From JAWKOK01 sp963698255 (GTDB lineage Bacteria; Chloroflexota; Anaerolineae; Caldilineales; Caldilineaceae): 64,000 bases of DNA. The translations under genes were made by a program, and so were the position numbers. The stretch is taken from NCBI GenBank assembly GCA_963698255.1, contig CAVOQD010000015.1, positions 296,955 through 360,954 on the forward strand. Direction: 5' to 3'. Positions 39,483 to 48,837 of this stretch are shown piece after piece. The notes under the pieces are model-generated. The model was not told the DNA's origin, did not search any database, and saw only the letters and a program-made list of their open reading frames with translations. Position 1 is the stretch's first letter. Every line of letters begins with the position of its first letter.

Positions 39483-40217
39483 CTACTCTTCGTCCCACGT
39501 GTAGACGTCTTCCAGCGAACGGTACACGCCGGGCGCGCCCATGAAATCCAGGTTGCGCCCTGTCATGATGTTGTCCATCTCGCGGACGTCCTGGCGTGAG
39601 ATCTCCTTGATGTCGCCCAGTTGCAGCGCCTGCAAAATGTGCAGCGAGGTCATCTCCAGCAACTCGGTGTTCATCATGGTCCACTCGATGTCCAGCCGGC
39701 TCATGATCACCAGGCCGTGGTTTTCCATGAGGAAGGCGTTGTACTTCTGCAAATAGGGCAGGAAGTTGTCGGCCAGTTTCTGGGTCAACGGCTCGGCATA
39801 GGGCACGACCGGCACCGGCCCCACCTCGGTGATGGTCTCGGGGAAGAGGGGGCGCATGAGCCAGTTCTTGCCCTTGGTGATGGCGAAGGCGTTGGTGTAG
39901 GGCGGGTGGCAGTGCACCACCGATTGGATGTCGGGCCGCTCGCGGAAGAAGTTGACGTACATGGGCGTCTCGCCGGTCGGGCGCTGGTGGCCCTCGATCT
40001 TGCTGCCGTCCATGCGGATGAAGACGACGTCGTTGGCCGTGATGTCCCCCTTGTTCATCTGCGTCGGCGTGATCAGGATGACGTCCTCTTCCAGCTTCCA
40101 GGCCATGTTGCCGCCGTAGCCTGTGACGTAGCGGGCGTCTGCCAGCTTGTGACAGACGTTGACGAATGTTTCGATCTGGTCGGCGTACTTTTCGTACAGA
40201 CTCATTTTGTGCTCCAT
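39483..40217 (-). CDS. Class II aldolase/adducin family protein (fuculose-phosphate aldolase-like)
   Basis: 244 residues, intact. Zinc-dependent aldolase fold: YVTGYGGNMAWKLEEDVILI, ITPTQMNKGDITANDVVF, then SKIEGHQRPTGETPMY with the likely catalytic Glu83. Zinc ligands are His102 and His104 in SVVHCHPPYTNAF and His167 in FLMENHGLVIM. Relatives cleave L-fuculose-1-phosphate, L-rhamnulose-1-phosphate or ribulose-5-phosphate. Given an aldose dehydrogenase-like reductase and sugar importers nearby, a deoxy-sugar path is possible but unproven. Single gene, with the palindrome at 40286-40373 just upstream. Confidence 0.9.
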   Translation of the reverse strand: MEHKMSLYEKYADQIETFVNVCHKLADARYVTGYGGNMAWKLEEDVILITPTQMNKGDITANDVVFIRMDGSKIEGHQRPTGETPMYVNFFRERPDIQSVVHCHPPYTNAFAITKGKNWLMRPLFPETITEVGPVPVVPYAEPLTQKLADNFLPYLQKYNAFLMENHGLVIMSRLDIEWTMMNTELLEMTSLHILQALQLGDIKEISRQDVREMDNIMTGRNLDFMGAPGVYRSLEDVYTWDEE

Positions 40218-40285
40218 GTTGTTCGTTTTCGTATTGATTGCGAATTGCGATTATGTGACCTGTGGTAACTATACAGCCTGCCGCA

Positions 40286-40373
40286 AATAGACCGCGGATT
40301 AGGCTGATTTGGCGGACAAAGCCGGATATATTTCGGATTTTATCCGCCAAATCAGCCTAATCCGCGGTCTATT
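40286..40373. repeat. GCGGAT palindrome family, full copy 3 with perfect 31-bp arms
   Basis: Left arm 40286-40316 (begins AATAGACCGCGGATTAGG) is an exact reverse complement of 40343-40373 (ends TAATCCGCGGTCTATT). The loop of 26 bases itself contains CCGGAT and CGGATT units. The right flank CGGTCGCTGCCTATCTAGTTACGATA resembles that of the copy at 34000. It is the best preserved member in the window and lies upstream of the leftward aldolase. Confidence 0.82.
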
Positions 40374-40505
40374 CGGTCGCTGCCTATCTAGTTACGATAT
40401 TGTTCTGATTCTAGCAGACCTTGCCCGTGCGCGGAATCGGGCAGCATAGCGGATGATAGGCGTAACCTGCTATGGTACAATGGTTGACCGAATGGGCGAG
40501 CCACA

Positions 40506-40559
40506 GATACCGCTGTGGCAGATACCGCGGCAGATTCCGCGGCAGATTCCGTGGCAGAT
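40506..40559 (+). repeat. 12-bp tandem repeat in methyltransferase leader
   Basis: Unit GATWCCGYGGCA occurs in a row: GATACCGCTGTGGCA (15 bases), GATACCGCGGCA, GATTCCGCGGCA, GATTCCGTGGCA, then GAT. It ends 15 bases before ATG 40574, next to the GAGGAGA ribosome site. Copy number could vary and tune expression or spacing. It may also reflect a short peptide-coding relic. Confidence 0.65.
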
Positions 40560-40573
40560 GAGGAGACCAATCA

Positions 40574-41258
40574 ATGGGCTATTACGATGATGCGAAGAAC
40601 GTCGAAACCTATGTGGAAATGGCTGACGGATACGACGGCCGCGCCTTGATCGAGGTGTTGGCGACGATGCTTGAACCCGGTTCGACAGTGCTTGAACTCG
40701 GCATGGGGCCGGGCAAAGATTTCGCCCTCCTAAGTCAGCGCTACCAGGTGACAGGTTCGGACAATTCAGCCCTCTTTGTCGAGCGATACCGCGAACAGAA
40801 TCCGGATGCCGATCTGGTGCAACTTGACGCCGTGACCATGGACATCGACCGGCGCTTTGATTGCATCTACTCAAACAAGGTGCTCCAACATCTGACCAGA
40901 GACGAACTCAGAACGTCCCTGGCCAACCAGGCCGCGGTTCTCAATGCCGGCGGCATTCTCTTTCACTCCCTCTGGCTCGGTGAGGGTGAAGAGGTCTTCG
41001 ATGGACTGCTCAATGCCTACTACACCGAAGAGGCGTTACGCACGCTTATCGGCGAAGAATTGAGATCGTGGATTTCAGACCTATGACGAGATGGGCGAGG
41101 GTGATTCGTTTTTCGTCGTCTTGCGCAAGACTGAAGACAGTAACCAAAGCAGCCGCGTTGTCGATTCAGATTGCATTGTTCAGGCTCTCCTTCATTCACC
41201 ACTGGCTCCGGATGACGACCCGTTTCGTGGACGTTGGCTCGAGCCACACCGCAACTGA
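40574..41258 (+). CDS. Class I SAM-dependent methyltransferase, C-terminal frameshift
   Basis: Begins MGYYDDAKNVETYVEMADGY. SAM-binding motif I is TVLELGMGPGKDFALLSQ; next DNSALFVERYREQNPDADLV and the acidic strand RFDCIYSNKVLQHLTRDEL with FHSLWLGEG. The frame ends at 41086, but a slip near 41080 restores YDEMGEGDSFFVVLRKTEDS, a typical methyltransferase ending. That frame stays open to 41258, probably a little past the ancestral end. About 200-228 residues. Acceptor unknown. A tandem repeat and ribosome site lie directly upstream. Confidence 0.83.
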
Positions 41259-41650
41259 GGAGACAAAAAATAGGGAGAACCGATCGCTGATGCCCAGGCC
41301 GTCGGATTGAAGCGCAAGCCACTCTCCGCTGACCGGCGGCAGCTTCCCTCCAATTTCTGGAATCGCCGTATGACATGCAACTGCCGATCGGACCTGTTTC
41401 TGCGTATGGCCTTCATTCATCCCTGGCCCCGGATGACAGCCCGTTTCGTGTACGTTTGCTTGTATTACGGGACGATCTTCCTGGAAGGTGGTCAACGAGC
41501 TCCTGAGATCCGAAAGAACCGAGATTCTTTGCTGGTAGATCGCTCGACCTCATTCTGGCGGACTATAATGTTGCCGATCGGATCTGTTTCTCCGCTATGG
41601 TCTTCATTCATCTTCTGACTCCGGATTTCTGGATTCGCCGTACTGATGAG
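41187..41650. repeat. Degenerate tandem repeats of about 200 bp in gene-free DNA
   Basis: Three diverged units begin CTTCATTCACCACTGGCTCC (41187), CTTCATTCATCCCTGGCCCC (41409) and CTTCATTCATCTTCTGACTC (41602). Units two and three are preceded by matching TGCCGATCGGAYCTGTTTCT. CCGGATGACRRCCCGTTTCG is shared by units one and two. A 57-base part (41464-41520) also occurs at 32727-32783. No gene is recognised from 41259 to 42036. It may be decayed mobile DNA or a structured noncoding array. Confidence 0.55.
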
Positions 41651-42036
41651 AGATGTTTGTTGGCCACATACTGGAGGAGACGCCTGGTCGATCCCCACTG
41701 GTTTCGGGGCAACAGTTACCTCAAAATCGGATGGAAATGGGTCAAAAAAGCCACTATCCAAGGGTGGGATTTGGTTCATCGGCTTTTTCTTGATGACCGA
41801 CCCGATCCTGTTCCGGCAATCTCTTCAAAAAAGCAATGGCGCAACTTGCCGTCGCTTCGTTTCAAGGTTGCTTTTTTCGACTTCTCACCCAAAGGCGTCT
41901 CTGACTGCACGACACTTCCCGCCTGTCAAGCGCTTGCCATGTGAGTCGTGTCAGTCAATCAGCGCTGTCCATACAAGATTGAATTCGCCTCGTAACTTTG
42001 CTGGACGTATACGAGAGCCAGTAGTGCGAGACGCCC

Positions 42037-44803
42037 ATGACAGACCGAACTGACCAGGTGAGTGCCTCTCCGGCCACTATGCCTGCGATTCTGACCACTA
42101 AGCTCTATCGACCTCCTGTTTCCGCGGATCTGGAACCGCGTACGGATCTCATTGCGCGTCTGGAGAACAATCTGCACCGGGCGCTGACATTGATATCTGC
42201 GCCGACCGGATATGGCAAGAGCACGCTGGCCAGCATGTGGCTCGACGCCAGCGAGACGCCCGGTTGCTGGTTATCGTTGGACGAGGAGGATGACGATCCC
42301 CGCACTTTTGTTGCCTACGTGATGGCTGCGATAGAATCTGCCTTCCCTGACATTCCACTGCAGGTGCAGACTTTCCTGGAGACGTCAGTCTTCCCCCCGC
42401 CTTCAATCGTCGGCTCGCGCTTTGCTCAACGATCTGGAGCGGATTCCCCGCCGGATACTTCTCGTCTTGGACGACCTGCAAGTCATCCGGTCACAGGACG
42501 TCTACGATATCCTTGCCGAATTGCTCCGCCATCCATCATCAAAGGTACACCTGGTGCTGATCAGCCGACGCGATCCACCGCTACCGCTTCCGTCTCTGCG
42601 CGCATATCGCCAGATCACCGAGATCCGCACCGGGGATCTGCGTTTCTCCAGCGCGGACACGGCCGGCCTCTTGACCAAATTGCTCAATCGTGAAATCGAT
42701 AGCGCAACTGCCGCCGCATGGACGGAACGCACCGAAGGGTGGGTGACGGCATTGAACCTTGCAGCGATCGCGCTGCGTCAGCGCGATCAAGACGACCAGC
42801 ATCCTGATGATGGGCCTGTCGATAGCCAACACCTGCAGGAATATCTGCTGGCGGAAGTGATGAACCGTTTAGATCCGATCTTGAGGGAATGGCTGTTGAC
42901 CATTGCCTGGCTGGATCGTTTCTGTCCTGCACTCTGTACAGCGGTCTGCCAACCAGACTCTGCCGCGGCTCCGGCTGACCTGACAGGTGAAGCGTTTATT
43001 CAGCGGCTCCAGGATGACAATCTCTTTGTCATTCCGCTGGACAGCGAGAACCATTGGTTTCGGCTGCATCATCTTTTCCGCGAGCTGCTGCAGACCTGGG
43101 GGCGGAAACGCGGGAATGACGACGAGATCGCGGCGTTGCACCGTCGTGCCGGCGTCTGGTTTGCCCGACAGGATCTGCCTGACGAAGCGATTCGACACCT
43201 GGTTTTGGCCGGCGATATTGCGGAGGCCGAGAAGGTTGTGCTGCATCATCGCTACGCCTTGATGAATTCCGAACAATGGATCAGGCTCGAACGCTGGCTG
43301 CACCAATTCCCGGACAACGTGGTGACGTCCAGCGCTATGCTCACGAGCACGGTCGCGTTCATTTGTATGCATGCAGGTCAGCCCCAGAAGGTCAATGGCG
43401 CGCGTCTTCAGGCCGAACAGTTGCTGGCCGGACAAGGGCCAAAACCAGGTGAATACAACGCCTTGATGGGTGAGGTGTTGACTCTGAATGCAGTACGTGC
43501 GATTGGTGTCGGCGACCCCGCAACGCTCGACGTCTCTACGCAGCGTGCGCTGCAACTATTGCCGGCAGATGCGCTTTTGGTGCGCTCCCTCGTCTATGGG
43601 GCGGTCGCCGCAGGTTTACAGATGCGCGGCCGCTTTGCGGATGGTTGCCGGTTGCTCGAAGAAACCATGGACGAACCCCAGTGGACACCCAGAATTCAGA
43701 CCCAGATCATGGTCTACCTTTGCTTGATATCGTTCATGCAGGGCGATCTGATGACGACCCGGGCCTGGGCGGAACGAGTCGCACGGATCGCTGAAAGGCT
43801 CCATCTGGCTGAACCTTTGTGCATCGCTAGGCACTTTCTGGGTGTAGTTCACTACTTGCGCGATGAGTTTGGTACCGCGGAACCATACCTGGCCGCCCTG
43901 GTCGAAAACTATGTGGGGGCGGCGCAGTCGCACACGAGCATGGGCGCCTTTGCGCTGGCCCTGATCTACGACAGGTGGGGCGATTCCAAGCGAGCAGACG
44001 CCGTCATTGAGCGGCTCGGCGCCTACTTTCAGGCTGCTGACAACGCCTTTGCGTCGGAAATGGTCGAGGCTTTCACAGTGGAACTGGCTTTGCGCCGGGG
44101 AAACTTGGGCGCAGCACGGCGCAAACGGATCGGCATCGACTTCGACAGTAGACTACCCATCTGGTTCTTCTACCTTCCTCAGTTGACGCCCATCAAACTA
44201 TTGCTGGCGGAAGGAACGCCGGAAGCGCTTGGCGTGGCCCGCGCCGCTCTCGACGAATTTGAAGAGCGGATGCGCAGGATGAACCGCAATCTAGCGCGTA
44301 TGGATGGGCTTGCGCTGCTTGCCCTGGTGTGCGATGCGCAGGGCGACAGCGATTGTGCTGACGCCAACTTGACCCAAGCGCTGCTCCTGGCCCAGAGCGC
44401 CGGGCTTGTGCGTCCGTTTGTCGACTTGGGGCCGCCAATGGCCGTTCTGCTGCAGCGGCAACGCGATCGCAGCGATGCAAACGCTGAGACAATGGATGCA
44501 TTCGTCGAGCGGATCCTGTCCGCATTTCCGGCCTCGGCGCCGGCTCAGGCAGAGCAGGCGTTGACGCCCGGGCATGGGGTTCAAACAGCGTCCGTGGCGA
44601 CTCAGCCGCTCGAACCGCTGACCGCACGCGAACTGCAAATCATGCAACTGTTGACGACCCATCTCGCGCCGAAGGAGATTGCTGCCCGCCATGTTGTGTC
44701 GGTGTCGACCGTCCGCTCGCAGATCAAGAGCATCTATCGCAAGCTTGGCGTGCATAACCGAAACGAAGCGATTCGCCGTAGCCGTGAGTTGAACATTGTC
44801 TAG
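42037..44803 (+). CDS. MalT/LuxR-type ATP-dependent transcriptional regulator, one frameshift
   Basis: About 920 residues with one slip near 42420. N-terminus ILTTKLYRPPVSADLEPRTD, Walker A SAPTGYGKSTLAS, and after the slip RRILLVLDDLQVIRSQDVYD and HLVLISRRDPPLPLPSLRAY. The middle is helical TPR-like. The C-terminal LuxR domain reads LTARELQIMQLLTTHLAPKE then RHVVSVSTVRSQIKSIYRKL and GVHNRNEAIRRSREL. Related in layout to 15427-18198 but not a recent copy. The next downstream unit is the duplicated small-protein pair, a possible target. Confidence 0.92.
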
Positions 44804-44874
44804 CTGCCTTGAAGCTCGAACCCCAACCATCCCCAATCCCGCCTAACGACATCCCCAACCATTTCCCCAATACT

Positions 44875-44891
44875 TCCCCAACTGTTGGGGA
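44875..44891. promoter_or_regulatory. 17-bp palindrome TCCCCAAC-T-GTTGGGGA
   Basis: A perfect 8-bp inverted repeat around one base, preceded by four CCCCAA-type direct motifs at 44820-44880. It lies 105 bases before the small-protein start. In copy B (59460-59476) one arm carries T in place of C, so the palindrome is weakened. It fits a dimeric regulator site for the duplicated gene pair; the regulator is unknown. Confidence 0.5.
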
Positions 44892-44996
44892 TGAAATCCA
44901 ACTCCATCCGCTGTAAACTGCTGGACTATTCCGGTCGCCAGCGGTCGATTGCAGTGCGGAATGCTGGCGGCTATATCCGATGTGCACGCGAGGTCA

Positions 44997-45281
44997 ATGA
45001 TGGAACCGTTTCAAGACGCCCGCTACCCCTTTGATCGTGCCGGTCTTTACGAGATTCATGTGGTCGGCGATGTAGACGTCAGCATGTTCGAATATCTGGC
45101 TGGAATGACGAGTGTTCACTGTGGACCATCTGACGATTCGGATATGATCGTGACGGTGTTGACTGGCCGGCTGTCGGACCAGGCTGCGCTCAACGGTGTG
45201 CTGAATACCCTCTATGATCGTCGCTATACGCTGACGCAGGTACGACGGGTAGAGGATAGGTCGGTCGCCGAATTGGCATAG
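44997..45281 (+). CDS. Small conserved protein of unknown function (YEIxVxG family, member 2)
   Basis: 94 residues from ATG 44997, with GCGAGG upstream; a longer form from a TTG at 44949 is possible. LYEIHVVGDVDVSMFEYLAG, MIVTVLTGRLSDQAALNGVL and TLTQVRRVEDRSVAE give strand-helix-strand-strand-helix-strand. Same family as 18449-18685; differs from 59583-59867 by only two residues. Followed 120 bases later by a DUF1269-like gene with a strong ribosome site. Function unknown. Confidence 0.78.
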   Translation: MMEPFQDARYPFDRAGLYEIHVVGDVDVSMFEYLAGMTSVHCGPSDDSDMIVTVLTGRLSDQAALNGVLNTLYDRRYTLTQVRRVEDRSVAELA

Positions 45282-45401
45282 CCGCGCATGAGTGCGGGGC
45301 CTACCCAGTGTTGGACTGATCGACAGAACTGCGACTCTGCGGCTCGGCGATCAGATAATCAATAGATTGTACGTTTTGTAACATTCACAAGGAGCAAAGA
45401 G

Positions 45402-45982
45402 ATGAGTAAGAAGCAAGACAGTTCGGCCAGTCGTACAACATTCTGCGTTTCGTTTCTGACGGCAAGAAAGGGGCGCCGACTGACGCCATGAAGGCAACTC
45501 AAGATCATCCGGTGCATTGGACGGCTACAAGATCGAAGCCGAATGCATCGTGAAGCAGGACGCCAAGGGCAAGGTGCACATGCACGAGACCGGGCGTGGC
45601 GGTGTCGGCACGGCCGTCGGCGCCGGCGCCGGCGCGCTGCTCGGTCTGATCGGCGGCCCTGCCGGGCTGCTGGCGTGGACGTTGGCAGGCGGCGTCATCG
45701 GCGGTACTGCCGGCCATTATCTGGGGCGCGCCATTTCCAAGGGCGATGTCAAGGAGATCGGTGAGGCGCTTTCGCCCGACTCGTCGGCGTTGCTGGTGCT
45801 GCTCGAAGACAAAGAGAGCGAAGACGTCGTCAAGAGCATGGCGGCTACAGCGCCAATGTGGTCACCTTGACCGTGGGCGATGAGTTGTCCGGCCAGATTG
45901 CCTCCTACGTGGCCGGCGCAGCCTCGGATCCCGCCGGCGATGTGGTCGCGGGTGAGGCTGGTGCAGCGGCTTCGGACGGCTA
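45402..45982 (+). CDS. DUF1269-like glycine-rich membrane protein, frameshifted (copy A)
   Basis: ATG 45402 follows AAGGAGC and begins MSKKQD. Several slips (about 45410-45510 and 45845) break the frame. The intact middle reads LDGYKIEAECIVKQDAKGKV then HMHETGRGGVGTAVGAGAGA, a long Gly/Ala membrane hairpin LLGLIGGPAGLLAWTLAGG, and ISKGDVKEIGEALSPDSSAL. After the slip: VVTLTVGDELSGQIASYV. About 190 residues. The layout fits DUF1269 predicted membrane proteins. The copy at 59988 is better preserved, so this one may be decaying. Confidence 0.78.
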
Positions 45983-46225
45983 AGCCATCGTTCGCAAGCA
46001 GTTTATGATTTTGGCCTCAGGGAGGCGGGTTGGCGCTTCTCCGTGCAGAGCACGCCCTCCCGGAGGCAATTTCAAGACGTAATGATTCCCCTCTCTGCGG
46101 TCAAGTTTTCCGATGGCGAACCTATCTGCCTGACCTCTGATAGGAACAGTCCGCTTGTTTCCGCCGGGATTTACGAGTCCCGGAATAGGGACATATGGCG
46201 CCAGCCAAGGAGCGATCGATCAAAA

Positions 46226-47743
46226 ATGACAGCTACATCAAAGCAAGACTATGACATTGTGATTGCCGGCGGGCGGGTCATCGACCCCGAAACAGGACTC
46301 GATGCAGTGCGCAACGTCGGCATCAAGGGCGGCAAGATCGCCGCAGTCACCGAGGAGCCGATCAAGGGCAAAGAGACCATCGATGCCACCGGGCATGTGG
46401 TATCTCCGGGCTTCATCGATATGCACTCTCACAACGGCGGTTACCCGTTTGGGCAGAAACTGGCACTGCACGATGGCGTAACAACACCCATGGAGCTTGA
46501 GTTAGGTGTCTACCCCGTGAAGGGCTGGTACAACTCTCTAGAGGGTAAGTCGCGGACCAATTACGGCGCGACCGTCGGCTCTGTCCCGATCCGAGAGAGA
46601 ATCCTCAACCCGGATTTCAAGGAATTGTTCGATGGCAATCTCATACTCGACGCTCTCGCTCGCCCCGATGACTCACACTTGAGCATGAAGTGGTCTAAGG
46701 AGCATGCATCTGCTGAACAGATTGAGCAGTTCGAGCGTATGATGGAGGAAGGTCTCCAGGAAGGGGCCATCGGAGTCGGTCACGCGGTAGGGTATATGGT
46801 GAACGGCTGCTCGCAGCAGGAGTCCGTGATTGTCCAACAAATGGCGGGCAAGTACAGCGTATCGTCCTTCGTCCATGCCCGCTTCTCCAGCCAGATGCCG
46901 CCAACGAGCGGTCTGCTCGCGCTCTTCGAGATGATGGCTCCGCAGGAGATATACGGCGGCGGGATCGTCTTCCAGCACGTCCATGCCCAGGCCTTGCGGG
47001 ATTTGATGAACGCTTTGACGCTCTTTGACACAGCGCGCGCGAAGGGGATCCAGGTCATCGGAGAGATCTACCCCTACAACTACGGCGCCACCATCGTCGG
47101 CGCCGACTATCTCGTTCCAGAAAACTACGGTCCCAACATGGGCCGGAATTACAGCGACATCATCGAAACCGCGAACCTGGAGCCGCTCACCAAGGAGCGC
47201 TACAACAAACTCATGCAGACGGCCCCCATGACATCGGTCATGTTCTATAACGCTCAGGAAGAAGATATGCTGAAGGGACTGGCCCACCCATCCACAGTTG
47301 TCGGCAGCGACGCCTTCCCGTACACCGTTCGTGAGACGGGTGAGACAGCGCTTGCCTGGGACACGCCTTTCGATGCAGTCGTTGGCCACCCGCGGGGAGC
47401 CGGCACGCACGCCCGCATTCTCACGTTGGTGCGGGACAAAAAGCTCAATATCTCCTTGCCCCTTGCCGTCTCCAAGATGACCTACATGATTGCGCAGTAC
47501 CTGGAGGAAAACGGAATTCCGCAAATGGCCGACAAGGGTCGCATCCAAGTGGGTAAGGATGCCGATATCACCATCTTCGATCCCGAGACCGTTCAGGACA
47601 ATGCCACCATGCAGACGGGCGCATTGCCCTCCAGCGGCATCCCCTACGTGCTTGTCAACGGCACCGTAGTAATCAATGATTCAAAGGCGGTGGATGACGT
47701 GTTCCCCGGCAAAGCAGTCTGGGGTCCGGGCAAGGCCGCCTGA
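46226..47743 (+). CDS. Amidohydrolase, N-acyl-D-amino-acid deacylase-like
   Basis: 505 residues, intact. ATG 46226 (MTATSKQDYDIVIAGGRVID) is chosen over earlier in-frame codons because similarity starts here. The metal motif is FIDMHSHNGG; further ligands are likely in IVFQHVHAQAL and GEIYPYNYG, and a catalytic Asp in VVGSDAFPYTV. C-terminal GRIQVGKDADITIFDPETVQ is typical of D-aminoacylases and dihydroorotase-like amidohydrolases, which use one or two zinc ions. Its stop overlaps the next gene's ATG (TGATG), a CobW-type metal GTPase that may supply its metal. Confidence 0.9.
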   Translation: MTATSKQDYDIVIAGGRVIDPETGLDAVRNVGIKGGKIAAVTEEPIKGKETIDATGHVVSPGFIDMHSHNGGYPFGQKLALHDGVTTPMELELGVYPVKGWYNSLEGKSRTNYGATVGSVPIRERILNPDFKELFDGNLILDALARPDDSHLSMKWSKEHASAEQIEQFERMMEEGLQEGAIGVGHAVGYMVNGCSQQESVIVQQMAGKYSVSSFVHARFSSQMPPTSGLLALFEMMAPQEIYGGGIVFQHVHAQALRDLMNALTLFDTARAKGIQVIGEIYPYNYGATIVGADYLVPENYGPNMGRNYSDIIETANLEPLTKERYNKLMQTAPMTSVMFYNAQEEDMLKGLAHPSTVVGSDAFPYTVRETGETALAWDTPFDAVVGHPRGAGTHARILTLVRDKKLNISLPLAVSKMTYMIAQYLEENGIPQMADKGRIQVGKDADITIFDPETVQDNATMQTGALPSSGIPYVLVNGTVVINDSKAVDDVFPGKAVWGPGKAA

Positions 47744-48801
47744 TGGGAATTGAAATCGCGGGAAGCCGGAGTCGATCAAGAATTCCGGTCACGCTGATCA
47801 CCGGTTTCCTCGGCGCAGGGAAGACAACCCTGCTCAACCACATTCTGAGCGAGGACCACGGCGTGCGCGCCGCGGTTCTCGTCAACGACTTCGGTTCGAT
47901 CAACATCGACGCCAAGCTCATCGTCGGGGTGGAGGGCGACACGGTCAACCTGGCCAACGGCTGCATCTGCTGCACCATCCGCGACGACCTGGTGGGCGCC
48001 TGCTTTGAGCTCCTACAGCGACCCGAGCTGCCGGAGCATCTGTTCGTAGAGATGAGCGGTGTGTCAGACCCTGTGCCTGTGCTAAACACCTTTCTGGAGA
48101 CCGAACTGGCGCAGGCTTTCGCCTTCAACAGCATCCTGGCAGTGGTGGATGCTGAGCAACTGCCGCGACTGGAGGGCGATATGGCGCGTCTGGCCCGGGC
48201 CCAGCTCGGGGCGGCCGACATCGTCGTGCTGAACAAGGTGGATCTGGTGAGCCGGGATGAGCTGAATCGCGTCAAGAAGCTGGTGCAGCTGGTGACACCC
48301 GGATCGCGGATCATCGAGGTGATCCAGGGCCGGGTTCCACTGGAACTGGTCTTTGCCGGGAGTGGCGATGCCACGGACCAGAGGCGTCGGGAAGCGGCGC
48401 AGCAGGAAGAGGAGCACACCCGCGAGCATCCGTTCGCCACCTGGAGCTGGACGAGCGACCGGCCCCTCTCGCTGCCCAAACTGCGTTCGGCCTTGGAGCA
48501 GCTGCCCGAGACGGTCTATCGCTGTAAGGGCGTGATCTATCTTGAGGAAATCCCCGTTGTCCGCTATATCCTGCAGATGGTGGGTAAGCGCTACCATCTG
48601 GAAGAATCAGGCCGCTGGGGTGATGAAACGCCCCGGTCGGAGATTGTCCTCATCGGAGGCACGGACGGCATTGACGATGAAGCGTTGCAGCGTGCCTTCG
48701 ACGGCTGTGTGGGAACCGGCGACGACGCCCAATCGCCGGTCCTCCGGCTGGTGCGCAAACTCGCGCCGGAGCTGCTGGAGCCGGTTGGTCGACGCGATTG
48801 A
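47743..48801 (+). CDS. CobW/COG0523-family metal-handling GTPase
   Basis: 352 residues, intact. Walker A GFLGAGKTT (residues 21-29), metal-binding CxCC motif with Cys75, Cys77 and Cys78 in NGCICCTIRDDL, Walker-B-like LFVEMSGVSDP, and guanine-specificity motif NKVDL. The C-terminal CobW_C region has VYRCKGVIYLEEIP. The linker holds the His/Glu stretch EEEHTREHPF. Members insert zinc, cobalt or iron into client enzymes. Translational overlap with the amidohydrolase indicates that enzyme as likely client. The metal is inferred only. Confidence 0.93.
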   Translation: MGIEIAGSRSRSRIPVTLITGFLGAGKTTLLNHILSEDHGVRAAVLVNDFGSINIDAKLIVGVEGDTVNLANGCICCTIRDDLVGACFELLQRPELPEHLFVEMSGVSDPVPVLNTFLETELAQAFAFNSILAVVDAEQLPRLEGDMARLARAQLGAADIVVLNKVDLVSRDELNRVKKLVQLVTPGSRIIEVIQGRVPLELVFAGSGDATDQRRREAAQQEEEHTREHPFATWSWTSDRPLSLPKLRSALEQLPETVYRCKGVIYLEEIPVVRYILQMVGKRYHLEESGRWGDETPRSEIVLIGGTDGIDDEALQRAFDGCVGTGDDAQSPVLRLVRKLAPELLEPVGRRD

Positions 48802-48837
48802 GCGGCCCGCCATGGTTGCCGGTCGCCGGCATGAGGG

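Larger units (their letters stand above)
44848..45982 (+). repeat. 1.1-kb direct repeat, copy A
   Basis: Aligned with 59433-60570 in the same orientation. Similarity starts at GACATCCC (44848 versus 59433) and is almost identical for about 550 bases, through the small protein and the leader of the next gene. It then falls to roughly nine in ten over the DUF1269-like gene. Carries two genes (44997 and 45402). The spacing of 14.6 kb and the broken glgX at copy B suggest recombination or insertion of copy B. Confidence 0.88.

Noticed and set aside
40506..40559. Short tandem repeats as CRISPR
   Set aside because: Units are contiguous 12-mers with no spacers and no cas genes nearby.
41187..41650. 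CRISPR-like array
   Set aside because: Repeat spacing is about 200 bases, repeats are diverged and no cas genes are present.
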